NCBI RefSeq assembly: GCF_002482385.1
Contig: NZ_DLFW01000035.1
Location: forward strand, 62,001-126,000
Length of the DNA: 64,000 nucleotides
DNA from: Dysgonomonas sp. UBA7710
GTDB taxonomy: Bacteria; Bacteroidota; Bacteroidia; Bacteroidales; Dysgonomonadaceae
Reading direction: 5' to 3'
Below are positions 17,803-25,425 of the stretch, piece by piece; the first letter of the stretch is position 1; every line of letters begins with the position of its first letter. The position numbers and the translations under genes were made by a program. The notes under the pieces were generated by a model. It ran no database searches. It was not told the DNA's origin and was given only the letters and a program-made list of their open reading frames with translations.

Positions 17803-18198
17803 ATGAACATCATTGGAAGACTGACAAAAGATGCGGAAGTACGCACATTGTCGAACGAAAAACAGGTAGTAAACTTCTCAGTTGCGACCAACGAAAGCTA
17901 CCGTAACAAACAGGGCGAACGTGTAGAGCAAACAACCTATTTCGATTGTGCCTACTGGCTATCGGCAAAAGTAGCAAACCTGCTTACAAAAGGCACATTG
18001 GTAGAACTCACGGGCAGGGTAAGCACAAGGGCGTGGATAGGCAAAGACGGCGAAGCACGTTCGGGGCTAAACTTCAATACCTCACAAATCAAATTACACG
18101 GAGGTAGCAAGAAAGTAGAAACCGTACAGGCTACTGCTGCACAATCTGAAAGCAACGGATTTACATCGCAGGGAGTAAATGACGACCTCCCATTTTAA
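17803..18198 (+). CDS. ssb: single-stranded DNA-binding protein (ICE copy)
   Basis: A 131-residue OB-fold protein: MNIIGRLTKDAEVRTLSNEK, VNFSVATNES, TTYFDCAYW, LVELTGRVSTRAWIGKDGEA. It ends in a short acidic tail, GVNDDLPF, the conserved partner-binding tip of SSB proteins. It would coat single-stranded DNA during ICE transfer or replication. It is the first gene of a plus-strand block running into DUF932 and PRTRC genes, preceded by the nested inverted-repeat element. Confidence 0.93.
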   Translation: MNIIGRLTKDAEVRTLSNEKQVVNFSVATNESYRNKQGERVEQTTYFDCAYWLSAKVANLLTKGTLVELTGRVSTRAWIGKDGEARSGLNFNTSQIKLHGGSKKVETVQATAAQSESNGFTSQGVNDDLPF

Positions 18199-18243
18199 CA
18201 ACTAACATTCAATCATTTTTTAACTATCAAAATTTCAAACATT

Positions 18244-19317
18244 ATGGCACATAATATCAATTTCAACGAGAGAACAGGACGTTATTCATTCTTTAGCGTT
18301 CAACAAAAAGCGTGGCACGGTTTAGGGCAAATCGTGGAGCAATACCCAACAAGCGAAGAAGCTATTATACACGCAGGGTTAGATTATGAGGTCGAAAAAT
18401 CCCCTCTATTTACCAAAGGTTCGGGCATTATCGAAACTGCCAACGGCATAGAGATAGGCAGTAGCGAATTAGCTGTACCTAACTATTTCGCCAACATACG
18501 CACCGATAACAATGCAGTATTGGGCGTAGTCGGCAAGGATTACCACATTGTACAAAACCGTGAAGCCTTTAATTTCTTTGATGCTATTGTAGGTGGTGGC
18601 GAGGGCATTCTATATGAAACCGCAGGAGCGTTAGGCAACGGAGAACGCATTTTTATCACAGCGAAACTACCCGACTATATCCGTGTAGGCAATGGCGATG
18701 ATGTAACGGAAAAGTACATTTTCTTAACCACTTCGCACGATGGTAGCGGAAGTATCACAGCCGCATTTACTCCTATCAGGATTGTATGCCAAAACACACT
18801 GAATGCCTCACTACGCAGTATGACCAATGTAGTTCGTATCAAACACACTTCGGGAGCAAAACAACGTATCGAGAACGCCCACAAGATTATGGGACTTGCC
18901 AATACTTTGAGCAACCAATTAGAGGGTATTTTCAACGAGTGGACAAAAGTAAAAGTGAATGACCGAGAAGTAAGAAAGCTAATCCAGTTGGCACTTTGCC
19001 CAAACAAGGAAACGCTTGACCTTATCAAAAAAGGTGCAGACGATGAAATTTCCACCGTGTTCAAAAACACCGTTGAGGACGCATTTGCATACGCTATGAT
19101 AAGCGACACACAGCAAATGGATACCACCAAAGGTACATTGTTCGGAGCTTATAACGCTGTTACAGGCTACTATCAGAACGTAAGAAATTATAAGAATGAT
19201 GAAGCCAAATTACAGAGCATTGTATTGGGTGGAACTGCACAACTCAAATCACAGAAAGCATTTGAATTATGTACTGCATTTGCTTTGGACGGTGCGGAAA
19301 TCCTAAACCTTAATTAA
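18244..19317 (+). CDS. DUF932 domain protein
   Basis: A 357-residue protein starting MAHNINFNERTGRYSFFSVQ, with AWHGLGQIVEQYPTSEEAI, the typical opening of DUF932/phage-plasmid-like proteins found on ICEs, plasmids and phages. Other family stretches are LGVVGKDYHIVQN and FTPIRIVCQNTLNASL. Function is unknown; association with ssb and PRTRC genes suggests a role in element maintenance or establishment. It starts 45 bp after ssb and is followed by a hairpin without a T run. Confidence 0.85.
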   Translation: MAHNINFNERTGRYSFFSVQQKAWHGLGQIVEQYPTSEEAIIHAGLDYEVEKSPLFTKGSGIIETANGIEIGSSELAVPNYFANIRTDNNAVLGVVGKDYHIVQNREAFNFFDAIVGGGEGILYETAGALGNGERIFITAKLPDYIRVGNGDDVTEKYIFLTTSHDGSGSITAAFTPIRIVCQNTLNASLRSMTNVVRIKHTSGAKQRIENAHKIMGLANTLSNQLEGIFNEWTKVKVNDREVRKLIQLALCPNKETLDLIKKGADDEISTVFKNTVEDAFAYAMISDTQQMDTTKGTLFGAYNAVTGYYQNVRNYKNDEAKLQSIVLGGTAQLKSQKAFELCTAFALDGAEILNLN

Positions 19318-19325
19318 ATAATAAC

Positions 19326-19353
19326 AGGCTACCGCCTTAAACGGTGGTAGCCT
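19326..19353 (+). other. intergenic hairpin between DUF932 gene and next small gene
   Basis: AGGCTACC (19326-19333) pairs with GGTAGCCT (19346-19353), extended by inner CC/GG pairs. There is no T run, so it is more likely an mRNA-processing or attenuating structure than a full terminator. Confidence 0.5.
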
Positions 19354-19369
19354 ACTATAAAAAATCAAT

Positions 19370-19576
19370 ATGGAAGCGAATACAATAGAAGAAGCAAAAA
19401 ATCTGGCTAAAGCACAGAGCCTTGAAAAGAAGCACATAGACGAAACCATACACATTATTTACTGCAATAGAACAGAAAAATTCTATGTAGATACTAACGG
19501 TTTAATACGCCTTTGGGAACAATCATTCGGCTACTATGTAAATGGGATTTATACCTCCGAAAAATTAAACTCTTAA
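19370..19576 (+). CDS. small ICE protein, 68 residues
   Basis: A short soluble protein (EEAKNLAKAQSLEKKHIDET, then IIYCNRTEKFYVDTNGLIR) in the ssb-PRTRC operon. It lies 52 bp after the DUF932 stop and 10 bp before the next gene. No family recognised. Its regular codon use and tight packing support that it is real. Confidence 0.65.
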   Translation: MEANTIEEAKNLAKAQSLEKKHIDETIHIIYCNRTEKFYVDTNGLIRLWEQSFGYYVNGIYTSEKLNS

Positions 19577-19586
19577 CAGCAAAGCA

Positions 19587-19781
19587 ATGTACATCACAGA
19601 TTTAAACGGTTGCCTAATTGAAGTAACAGACCTTGACGAAGCCATAAGAATAACGGCAGACTACAAGGAATACAGGCATAAGGATAAAAGTTTTTCGGAG
19701 TTTGACAAAAGGCAAAAAGCCTATTGGGTGGATATGTACGAGAAACTGACAGCAATCAAAGAACAAGTAACAACACATTAA
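19587..19781 (+). CDS. small ICE protein, 64 residues
   Basis: A charged soluble protein (DLDEAIRITADYKEYRHKDK, FDKRQKAYWVDMYEKLTAI) that looks helical. It sits between the 68-residue gene and the PRTRC E gene with gaps of 10 and 12 bp, so it is part of the same operon. No family recognised. Confidence 0.65.
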   Translation: MYITDLNGCLIEVTDLDEAIRITADYKEYRHKDKSFSEFDKRQKAYWVDMYEKLTAIKEQVTTH

Positions 19782-19793
19782 AATTTAAGAGCA

Positions 19794-20405
19794 ATGAACA
19801 CAAATTTTTTCAATCAGATACAGCAATTGGATTTTACAGGAGTATTGCAACTGAACATTTCTAAGGGAGTAGAAAATAACCTAATTGTATCGATTATTCT
19901 CAACAATGAGCAATGCGGAGATAGTGCCAAAAACCTCATTCCCCCATTGACATTTAACGCCACGCCCCAAGAGTTTGACGAGGGATTTTTTCAGCAGATA
20001 ACCGCACCTATACAAACCGTTTCGGGTTTAATGGTCGATATGGAAGCCTTTATGAAGCAAATGGAAGCAGTCAAAATGCAATCCGAAATGGAGAAGCAGA
20101 AAGCCGAGAAAGCCAAAAAGGAAAAAGAAGCCAAAGACAAGAAATACAAAGACGGTATGGCAAAGGTGGACGAGCTGGAGAAAGAGGGCAAATTCCGTGA
20201 AGCGTGGATGAAAGTACCTGACATTACGGAGTTTCCCGAAAAAGCAGATGAGATACGCAAACGCAAAACATCATTGTCCGACAAGTTTGCAACACCGAGC
20301 CTTTTCGGAGCAATGGAAGAACCAACCGCAGAGCCACTACAAACGGTAGAAGCTACTGCCGATTATCCCATTGATGAAGCAGACGAGAACGAAGAACAGT
20401 ATTAA
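19794..20405 (+). CDS. PRTRC system protein E
   Basis: A 203-residue protein. The N-terminal 90 residues (MNTNFFNQIQQLDFTGVLQL, IPPLTFNATPQEFDEGFF) are the PRTRC-E domain. A long lysine/glutamate coiled coil (about residues 82-125, QMEAVKMQSEMEKQKAEKAK) and an acidic tail follow. PRTRC operons (ParB-related, ThiF-related cassette) occur on plasmids and ICEs; protein E has no known biochemical function. It is followed 17 bp later by protein C. Confidence 0.8.
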   Translation: MNTNFFNQIQQLDFTGVLQLNISKGVENNLIVSIILNNEQCGDSAKNLIPPLTFNATPQEFDEGFFQQITAPIQTVSGLMVDMEAFMKQMEAVKMQSEMEKQKAEKAKKEKEAKDKKYKDGMAKVDELEKEGKFREAWMKVPDITEFPEKADEIRKRKTSLSDKFATPSLFGAMEEPTAEPLQTVEATADYPIDEADENEEQY

Positions 20406-20422
20406 CCCTTAAAATCGAATTT

Positions 20423-20641
20423 ATGTTATTAGCAACAGTATTACCGAGAGTTTTTATACTCAAAGATAAAGGACAGGAAATCACATTGACCGACCCCGAA
20501 ACAGGTTGGAGCGTGGAAGCAGTAATGAATTTTTACGCCAATATGTACCCGATTTTGACAACTGCAAAGGTATCAGCACCGAAGATTAAGGACGATGCAG
20601 TCGAGTACAGATTTGAAAGCGTAATGGGGACAAAAGGATAA
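20423..20641 (+). CDS. PRTRC system protein C
   Basis: A 72-residue protein: LPRVFILKDKGQEITLTDPE, an AVMNFYANMYPILTTAKV helix, and an ending in ESVMGTKG. This matches PRTRC-C, which has been proposed to be a ubiquitin-like beta-grasp protein; I recall this from comparative genomics and cannot check it here. The ThiF/E1-like partner is encoded four frames downstream. The glycine-containing C-terminus is conserved in this small family. Confidence 0.8.
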   Translation: MLLATVLPRVFILKDKGQEITLTDPETGWSVEAVMNFYANMYPILTTAKVSAPKIKDDAVEYRFESVMGTKG

Positions 20642-20658
20642 TTTAAAACCGTAAAGCA

Positions 20659-21825
20659 ATGAACTATGCAACGCAACAAAATATCGGGAACAATCCATAT
20701 ACCCGAACAGCAAAGGCAACAGAAGTTGCACCAACAGTTGGGCGAGTTCGCACAATGGATGCAAAGACCAAAAGACGCAGACCAAGTACAAAAAGACAAA
20801 CGGAAATCCGTACCGATAGCAATGCTACCAATGGTTTTTTAAAATGTACGTTTCTGCCTAAATTGAAAACAGCACAATCTGTACAGGCTTGTAAGAAATC
20901 GGAAAGGGATTTTTATCAGTCCCTTTCCAAACTTGCCGCGCATTACAGCATTGAGCCAATGCCAACCCAACAGGATTACGGTTATCCCTACAATATGGTA
21001 CTGGCTATGTGGGATATGGACACTAAAATGAAACGAAGCCTTAGAAATTGGGACGGTTTTAAATTGATACTGGACAGTAAGAAAACCTTTTTAACGAGTG
21101 AGGAAAGATACGACACAGGTACAACGCTGTTTTACATTCCTATTGTTCCACTCTTTGAAATGTTGCACGACAAACAGCGAAAACACACCGCACATTTACT
21201 GACTTCGGTTTGCAGTTATCTGTACCATATTGCCCGAATACCGTATTACAGACAGGAGGACAGTTATTTGTATTGGCTGTATGAAACGCATAAAGATTGG
21301 ATAGATAATGACGATGAAACGGAAGAAACCGAAAGTTATAAAAATGAATTGAGGAAAGCGGAAACCATTGGCGACAAGATTGAGCAGAAGTTATACAACC
21401 GTATCAATCTAACGGTATTTGAACAGCGTTTAAGCCGTTTTAAAAGCCGTGATACATTTGACCACGAATGTTGGAAAGTGGCTTGTAATGCCTTTGCTCT
21501 TTACACGGAATACCCGACAGCAAGTATTTTCCGAAACGAACCAATGCCCGAACAAGACCCCTATACCGATGATTGCGAAAACGAAGTTATCGGAATGGAA
21601 AAGTATATTTCCTTTATCGCAGATACTAAAGGTTGGTTGTATGAAAGCGTTAAAGACTGCATCAACAACGAGTTTAACGAGTGCGGAGTATTGGAAGAAC
21701 CGACCATTAGCAAAGCCTTTGACGGCAAGAAAATATCGGTTGGAAACCTTGATTTTGAGAACCGAATGTTTGAACTATTGGACGACCTTTCATACCTATT
21801 GAATAATTATAAAACCACAGAATAA
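20659..21825 (+). CDS. PRTRC-locus protein (possibly protein F); start unresolved
   Basis: The open frame covers 388 codons, but the first 60 or so look like a shadow of the 58-codon frame at 20666-20842. Real protein character begins near KLKTAQSVQACKKSERDFYQ (about 20860). It continues as a helical domain (DYGYPYNMVLAMWDMDTKMK, FYIPIVPLFEMLHDKQRKH) and an acidic C-terminal half. Possible starts are TTG at 20863, which would give 320 residues, or a -1 frameshift from the 58-codon frame at a run of six T (20835-20840). The stop overlaps the next gene. Position in the operon fits PRTRC protein F, but I am not sure. Confidence 0.6.
   Translation: MNYATQQNIGNNPYTRTAKATEVAPTVGRVRTMDAKTKRRRPSTKRQTEIRTDSNATNGFLKCTFLPKLKTAQSVQACKKSERDFYQSLSKLAAHYSIEPMPTQQDYGYPYNMVLAMWDMDTKMKRSLRNWDGFKLILDSKKTFLTSEERYDTGTTLFYIPIVPLFEMLHDKQRKHTAHLLTSVCSYLYHIARIPYYRQEDSYLYWLYETHKDWIDNDDETEETESYKNELRKAETIGDKIEQKLYNRINLTVFEQRLSRFKSRDTFDHECWKVACNAFALYTEYPTASIFRNEPMPEQDPYTDDCENEVIGMEKYISFIADTKGWLYESVKDCINNEFNECGVLEEPTISKAFDGKKISVGNLDFENRMFELLDDLSYLLNNYKTTE
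20666..20842 (+). CDS. 58-codon frame at the head of the PRTRC-F-like gene
   Basis: ATG at 20666-20668 opens MQRNKISGTIHIPEQQRQQK, followed by LGEFAQWMQRPKDADQV, and ends MLPMVF-stop at 20840-20842. Its amino-acid make-up is more natural than the overlapping frame. It starts 24 bp after PRTRC C and ends in ATGGTTTTTTAA, where a -1 shift would enter the downstream frame. It is either a small separate gene or the N-terminus of a frameshift-expressed protein of about 386 residues. Confidence 0.5.
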   Translation: MQRNKISGTIHIPEQQRQQKLHQQLGEFAQWMQRPKDADQVQKDKRKSVPIAMLPMVF

Positions 21826-22547
21826 TGAACAATGCAACCGACATAACAGCAAATTTCGGAACGCTTTATTTTCCTAAATCAGCATTGGTTTTTTACGAAA
21901 CCAACAGCACAGAGAAAGAAACCTATGTAGAGCATTTCGATATGGATAAGGATGGCAACCCTATCAATGCCCACCCATTGACCGTAAAAGAAGCCAATGT
22001 TTTGGCAAAGTGTTTACAGACCGATGAAGAAAAGAACACCGCCTTTTTAAAGTCAAAAGGAATTTTGCCTACCAATGTTCTGCATATCAATCCGAACCTT
22101 GATAAAGGCACTGTGCTATGGTACACCAAAGCACAGCAAAGGCAACTGTATTTTGTGGACGGTTTGGACATTCCCAACGGAATGGCACAAGTACCTGCAA
22201 TGCTTTGGTTAGCGAGTAAAAGCAGTCTGACTGTATTTGCTTTGGCAAACGACAGAAGACCCACCGAGAAAACACCTTTGCATTACGCCCCATTTTTCAA
22301 TATCTACGAAAAAGGCAACGTATGTATGGGAACAGTAAGCATTGACATTAAAAATTCGGCTTCGGTTGAAGAATTTATACAGGCTTGGGAGCATTATTTT
22401 TTCAATTCTTATTTCAGCCATTCATTGTGCGAGAACTTGACCAAAAAGAACATCGTAACCCTTTGGAAAGACCTTGTTCATACAAACAAACCCTTTCCGA
22501 AAGAAGCATTAAAAAAGAACAGTAAAACCCTTAAAAATCTATTGTGA
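21825..22547 (+). CDS. PRTRC system protein B
   Basis: A 240-residue protein with the PRTRC-B pattern: ITANFGTLYFPKSALVFYET, HPLTVKEANVLAKCL, VLWYTKAQQRQLYFVDGL, then MAQVPAMLWLASKSSLTVFA and HYAPFFNIYEKGNVCMGTV. The reaction is unknown. It overlaps the preceding gene at the stop codon (TAATG) and the ThiF gene at TGATG, so translation is coupled. A cysteine lies in SHSLCENL near the C-terminus. Confidence 0.85.
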   Translation: MNNATDITANFGTLYFPKSALVFYETNSTEKETYVEHFDMDKDGNPINAHPLTVKEANVLAKCLQTDEEKNTAFLKSKGILPTNVLHINPNLDKGTVLWYTKAQQRQLYFVDGLDIPNGMAQVPAMLWLASKSSLTVFALANDRRPTEKTPLHYAPFFNIYEKGNVCMGTVSIDIKNSASVEEFIQAWEHYFFNSYFSHSLCENLTKKNIVTLWKDLVHTNKPFPKEALKKNSKTLKNLL

Positions 22548-23353
22548 TGAATAACGAGAAAACAAAAATACATTTCACAGATAACTATCTGTTAAACCCA
22601 ACCAACCCGATTACAGTAAACCTTATCGGAGCAGGTGGCACAGGCTCAAAAGTATTGACAGCCTTGTTAGAGATAAACGAAAGTCTGACGGCTTTGGGAC
22701 ACGCAGGATTGTCCGTAAGGTTGTGGGATGATGATATTATCACGACTGCAAATTTAGGCAGACAGCGTTTTTTTGAAAGTGAAACAGGATTGTATAAATC
22801 CGTTGCTTTAATTAACCGTGTAAACCGTTGTATCGGTACGAATTGGAAAGCCGAGAACCGAAAATTTGAAAAGGATAATTTCGGACAGATACCCGAAGAA
22901 GCACAGGCGACCATTACAATTACTTGCGTAGATAATGTACAGGCAAGGTTTGGTGTTGCTGAAATACTGAAAGCATTAAGCAACCGCAGAAATTACCGAG
23001 ATACCCCAAAGTATTGGCTGGATTTCGGCAATAGCCAAAATACAGGACAAGTGCTGTTATCTACAATCGGGGAAATTAAACAACCCAACTCAGAAAAGTA
23101 CCAAACGGTGGCAAGCCTGCCATTTGTTACAGAAGAATTTGGCGAATTGCTGATGCAATCCGAACAAGAGGACAACACACCAAGTTGCTCACTTGCCGAA
23201 GCATTGGAACATCAAGATTTGTTTATCAATTCATCATTGACACAAATGGGTTGCTCCTTATTGTGGAATTTGTTTCGCAGGGGAATGACCGAATACAAAG
23301 GTTTTTTTCACAATCTGAAAGACTTCCGAACCCACCCGATAAAAATCGCCTGA
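22547..23353 (+). CDS. PRTRC system ThiF-family (E1-like) adenylating protein
   Basis: A 268-residue ThiF/E1-like protein. The nucleotide-binding loop NLIGAGGTGSKVLTALLEI lies near residue 25, followed by LWDDDIITTANLGRQ, where the acidic residues contact ATP and Mg, and ITCVDNVQARFG. It would adenylate the C-terminus of a ubiquitin-like partner, probably PRTRC-C. The ATG at 22547 overlaps the upstream TGA and is preferred to GTG at 22544. It is the last gene of the ssb-PRTRC block, followed by strong hairpins. Confidence 0.88.
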   Translation: MNNEKTKIHFTDNYLLNPTNPITVNLIGAGGTGSKVLTALLEINESLTALGHAGLSVRLWDDDIITTANLGRQRFFESETGLYKSVALINRVNRCIGTNWKAENRKFEKDNFGQIPEEAQATITITCVDNVQARFGVAEILKALSNRRNYRDTPKYWLDFGNSQNTGQVLLSTIGEIKQPNSEKYQTVASLPFVTEEFGELLMQSEQEDNTPSCSLAEALEHQDLFINSSLTQMGCSLLWNLFRRGMTEYKGFFHNLKDFRTHPIKIA

Positions 23354-23411
23354 CCCGAAAAGTCGGGCGGCAAAAAGACAGATCCTCCCGATGGTCGGGC
23401 AGTCTTTTTGC
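23354..23411 (+). terminator. double hairpin after the PRTRC operon
   Basis: A small hairpin CCCGA-aaag-TCGGG (23354-23367) begins directly after the ThiF stop. A second stem, GCAAAAAGAC (23370-23379) with GTCTTTTTGC (23402-23411), encloses CCCGA-tgg-TCGGG. The same CCCGA/TCGGG arms are used twice, so alternative pairings are possible. It is probably a terminator or insulator. The rest of the 314-bp gap to 23667 holds only the cargo promoter. Confidence 0.6.
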
Positions 23412-23639
23412 TTTAGATAGGTGCAACTCCATTGCCAAAATGCACCACACACAATTCCTTCTTCTTCATTTTAGCAAACAGGTTGCAGCATTATTGCGTG
23501 GGATATTCTTTATCCCATTTTTTGTATCATAACAACTTCTTTTCTTTCTACATAAGCGACCAAAGAAAAGAAGCAAAAGAACGTCGCTATATTGGTTTTG
23601 ATTTCGATTATGGGAGTAGAAGCACTTTTTTAAATTCAC

Positions 23640-23647
23640 TAAATTTG
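23640..23647 (+). promoter_or_regulatory. candidate -7 box of the RES/GIY-YIG/AbiH cassette
   Basis: TAAATTTG matches TAnnTTTG exactly, 21 bp before the ATG at 23668. The cassette appears to have its own promoter, separate from the PRTRC operon. Confidence 0.45.
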
Positions 23648-23667
23648 TATTCTAACAAATCAGATAT

Positions 23668-24819
23668 ATGGGAGGTGTAAAACAGAGGTGGCTTGAATTG
23701 GAAAGTAGAAATTTAAGTAGTATTCCAGATAAGAACATTTGTATCAAGCATTTTGAATACAAAAGTATTAACCGTTTCATTAAAAAAAACTATCAAGATG
23801 GCTTTTGCGATTATTGTGGCAAGGAATTAAAAGTCGTTCCCCTTGAAGATTTAATGGAATTTATTATGGATGGCATTTCAAATTTCTACGAAGATGCTGC
23901 CAATTTTATGAGTTACAATTCAAGAGAGGGCGGTTATCTTGGAGAAATTTATACTCCTGACGAACTCATTCAAGAACACATCGAATTAAACGCTGAGCCG
24001 TTTGAAGTTATAGAAGACATCGTTAACTCAATTGAAGATATTGCTTGGGCTCAACCGGACTTGTATTATGACAATATTAAAGATGATTTAGAATTTCAGT
24101 GGAAATACTTTAAGGATATTATTAAACATAAATCCCGTTATCTTTTTTCGTCTGGAGATAGTGACCAACCTAAAGCATTACACATATTACAAGAGGTTGG
24201 CAAGCTAATATCAAAATTAAATATAATAAGGGAAATCCCGGCAGGAACAAAACTTTATCGTTGCAGACAGCACGACTTCAAAACACATTTTACTGAATTT
24301 GACGAAATTTCGGCTCCACCAAATAAAAAAGCAATTTATCCGAATAGGTTTAGTCCTTCAGGAATATCAATGTTTTATTCTGCGTTTGATATTGATACAG
24401 CAATTTTGGAAACAATAAGCAGGACAGATAAATACAAAAAGTATGTTACGATTGCAGAATTTGAAACATTAGAAAATCAGATTGTTGTTGATTTTAATAA
24501 GTTGCCTAAAATCCCAAGCATTTTCGGAATTAGAGATAAGAAACGATACTACCTTATCTTATTCCTTTACTCATTTGTAAGAGATATAACTCAACAAATT
24601 ACTAAAGATGGAAAAGAGCATACCGAATATGTTCCAACGCAAGTTGTTACTGAATTTTTAAGGTATCCATTTAATAAAAATAGAAAGAATAAAATATCGG
24701 GAATTATTTACCCCTCTTCACAAAATAGAAATCAGAAATCGGCAGTGTTTTTTTGGGATGACGAATTAAGTAAAGAAAAGGTAAAATTGAATAAATTAGA
24801 ACGGAGGAAAATCATTTAA
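23668..24819 (+). CDS. RES-domain toxin-like protein with HEPN/RES N-terminal domain
   Basis: A 383-residue protein. Residues 30-160 include a CDYC pair (47-50) followed by an acidic helical region typical of HEPN/RES N-terminal domains. The RES domain starts near residue 190 with AGTKLYRCRQHDF and continues with NRFSPSGISMFYSAFDIDTA (about 225-245), supplying the conserved R, E and S positions. RES domains degrade or phosphorolyse NAD+ in known toxin-antitoxin pairs. Here there is no Xre-type antitoxin next to it; instead a GIY-YIG-like gene starts on the very next base. I infer a defence or toxin role. Confidence 0.8.
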   Translation: MGGVKQRWLELESRNLSSIPDKNICIKHFEYKSINRFIKKNYQDGFCDYCGKELKVVPLEDLMEFIMDGISNFYEDAANFMSYNSREGGYLGEIYTPDELIQEHIELNAEPFEVIEDIVNSIEDIAWAQPDLYYDNIKDDLEFQWKYFKDIIKHKSRYLFSSGDSDQPKALHILQEVGKLISKLNIIREIPAGTKLYRCRQHDFKTHFTEFDEISAPPNKKAIYPNRFSPSGISMFYSAFDIDTAILETISRTDKYKKYVTIAEFETLENQIVVDFNKLPKIPSIFGIRDKKRYYLILFLYSFVRDITQQITKDGKEHTEYVPTQVVTEFLRYPFNKNRKNKISGIIYPSSQNRNQKSAVFFWDDELSKEKVKLNKLERRKII

Positions 24820-25395
24820 ATGAAAATTGACACAAAAGACATCGTAAAGCAATCTGAAAAATTCGCATTAAATGTAGCTGACCAAATTTCTAAAATTACG
24901 GTTCAACCATTTTGTGAAATATCTTTTCATTCCTTGCAGTTTAGAGATAAAGCAACACTAAAAAAGCACATAGATAAAATACCCAAAAGTGATAATCCAC
25001 TTATCTATATATTACGAGTTCAGTCCCCAAAAAAGGTAAAAAGATTAATTGAATATTTTGAAAACTATCATTCTGCAAACAAGCTAAAAACAAAGAATAA
25101 AGATAGAGTTAATCTTTCCCGATACAACAAAACTTCATCGGATGTATTATACGTTGGAAGCTCAACAACAGATTTCAGGACAAGAATTAAAAATCATCTT
25201 GGTACAGAGGGAACGAGAGTTTATAGTTTACATTTATGCAAGTGGGACAATTGTTTAGAATATGATTTGAATATTTTTGCATACGAAGTCATTTCGGAAA
25301 GTAATGAAACTATCGAGCGTTTCATTGTCGAAATTCTTGAACAGCAGTTTTGGGATAAACTAAGCCCAATATTTGGCAAACGCAGTGGTTTATAA
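24820..25395 (+). CDS. GIY-YIG nuclease-like protein
   Basis: A 191-residue protein. Residues 60-67 (PLIYILRV) and about 108-127 (DVLYVGSSTTDFRTRIKNHL) fit the GIY-YIG nuclease core: GIY- and YIG-like strands, then an arginine helix. A late glutamate in IVEILEQQFWDKLSPIFGKR could be the metal ligand. The ATG immediately follows the RES gene stop (TAA-ATG), so the two are translationally coupled. It could be the partner or antitoxin of the RES protein, or an independent nuclease effector. Confidence 0.7.
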   Translation: MKIDTKDIVKQSEKFALNVADQISKITVQPFCEISFHSLQFRDKATLKKHIDKIPKSDNPLIYILRVQSPKKVKRLIEYFENYHSANKLKTKNKDRVNLSRYNKTSSDVLYVGSSTTDFRTRIKNHLGTEGTRVYSLHLCKWDNCLEYDLNIFAYEVISESNETIERFIVEILEQQFWDKLSPIFGKRSGL

Positions 25396-25425
25396 ACCTA
25401 CAAGAATAAATTGAGCAACTGAATT

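Noticed and set aside
17609..17806. 65-codon open frame upstream of ssb
   Set aside because: It is aromatic-rich low-quality sequence lying within the nested inverted repeats and overlapping the ssb start; no family and no start signal.
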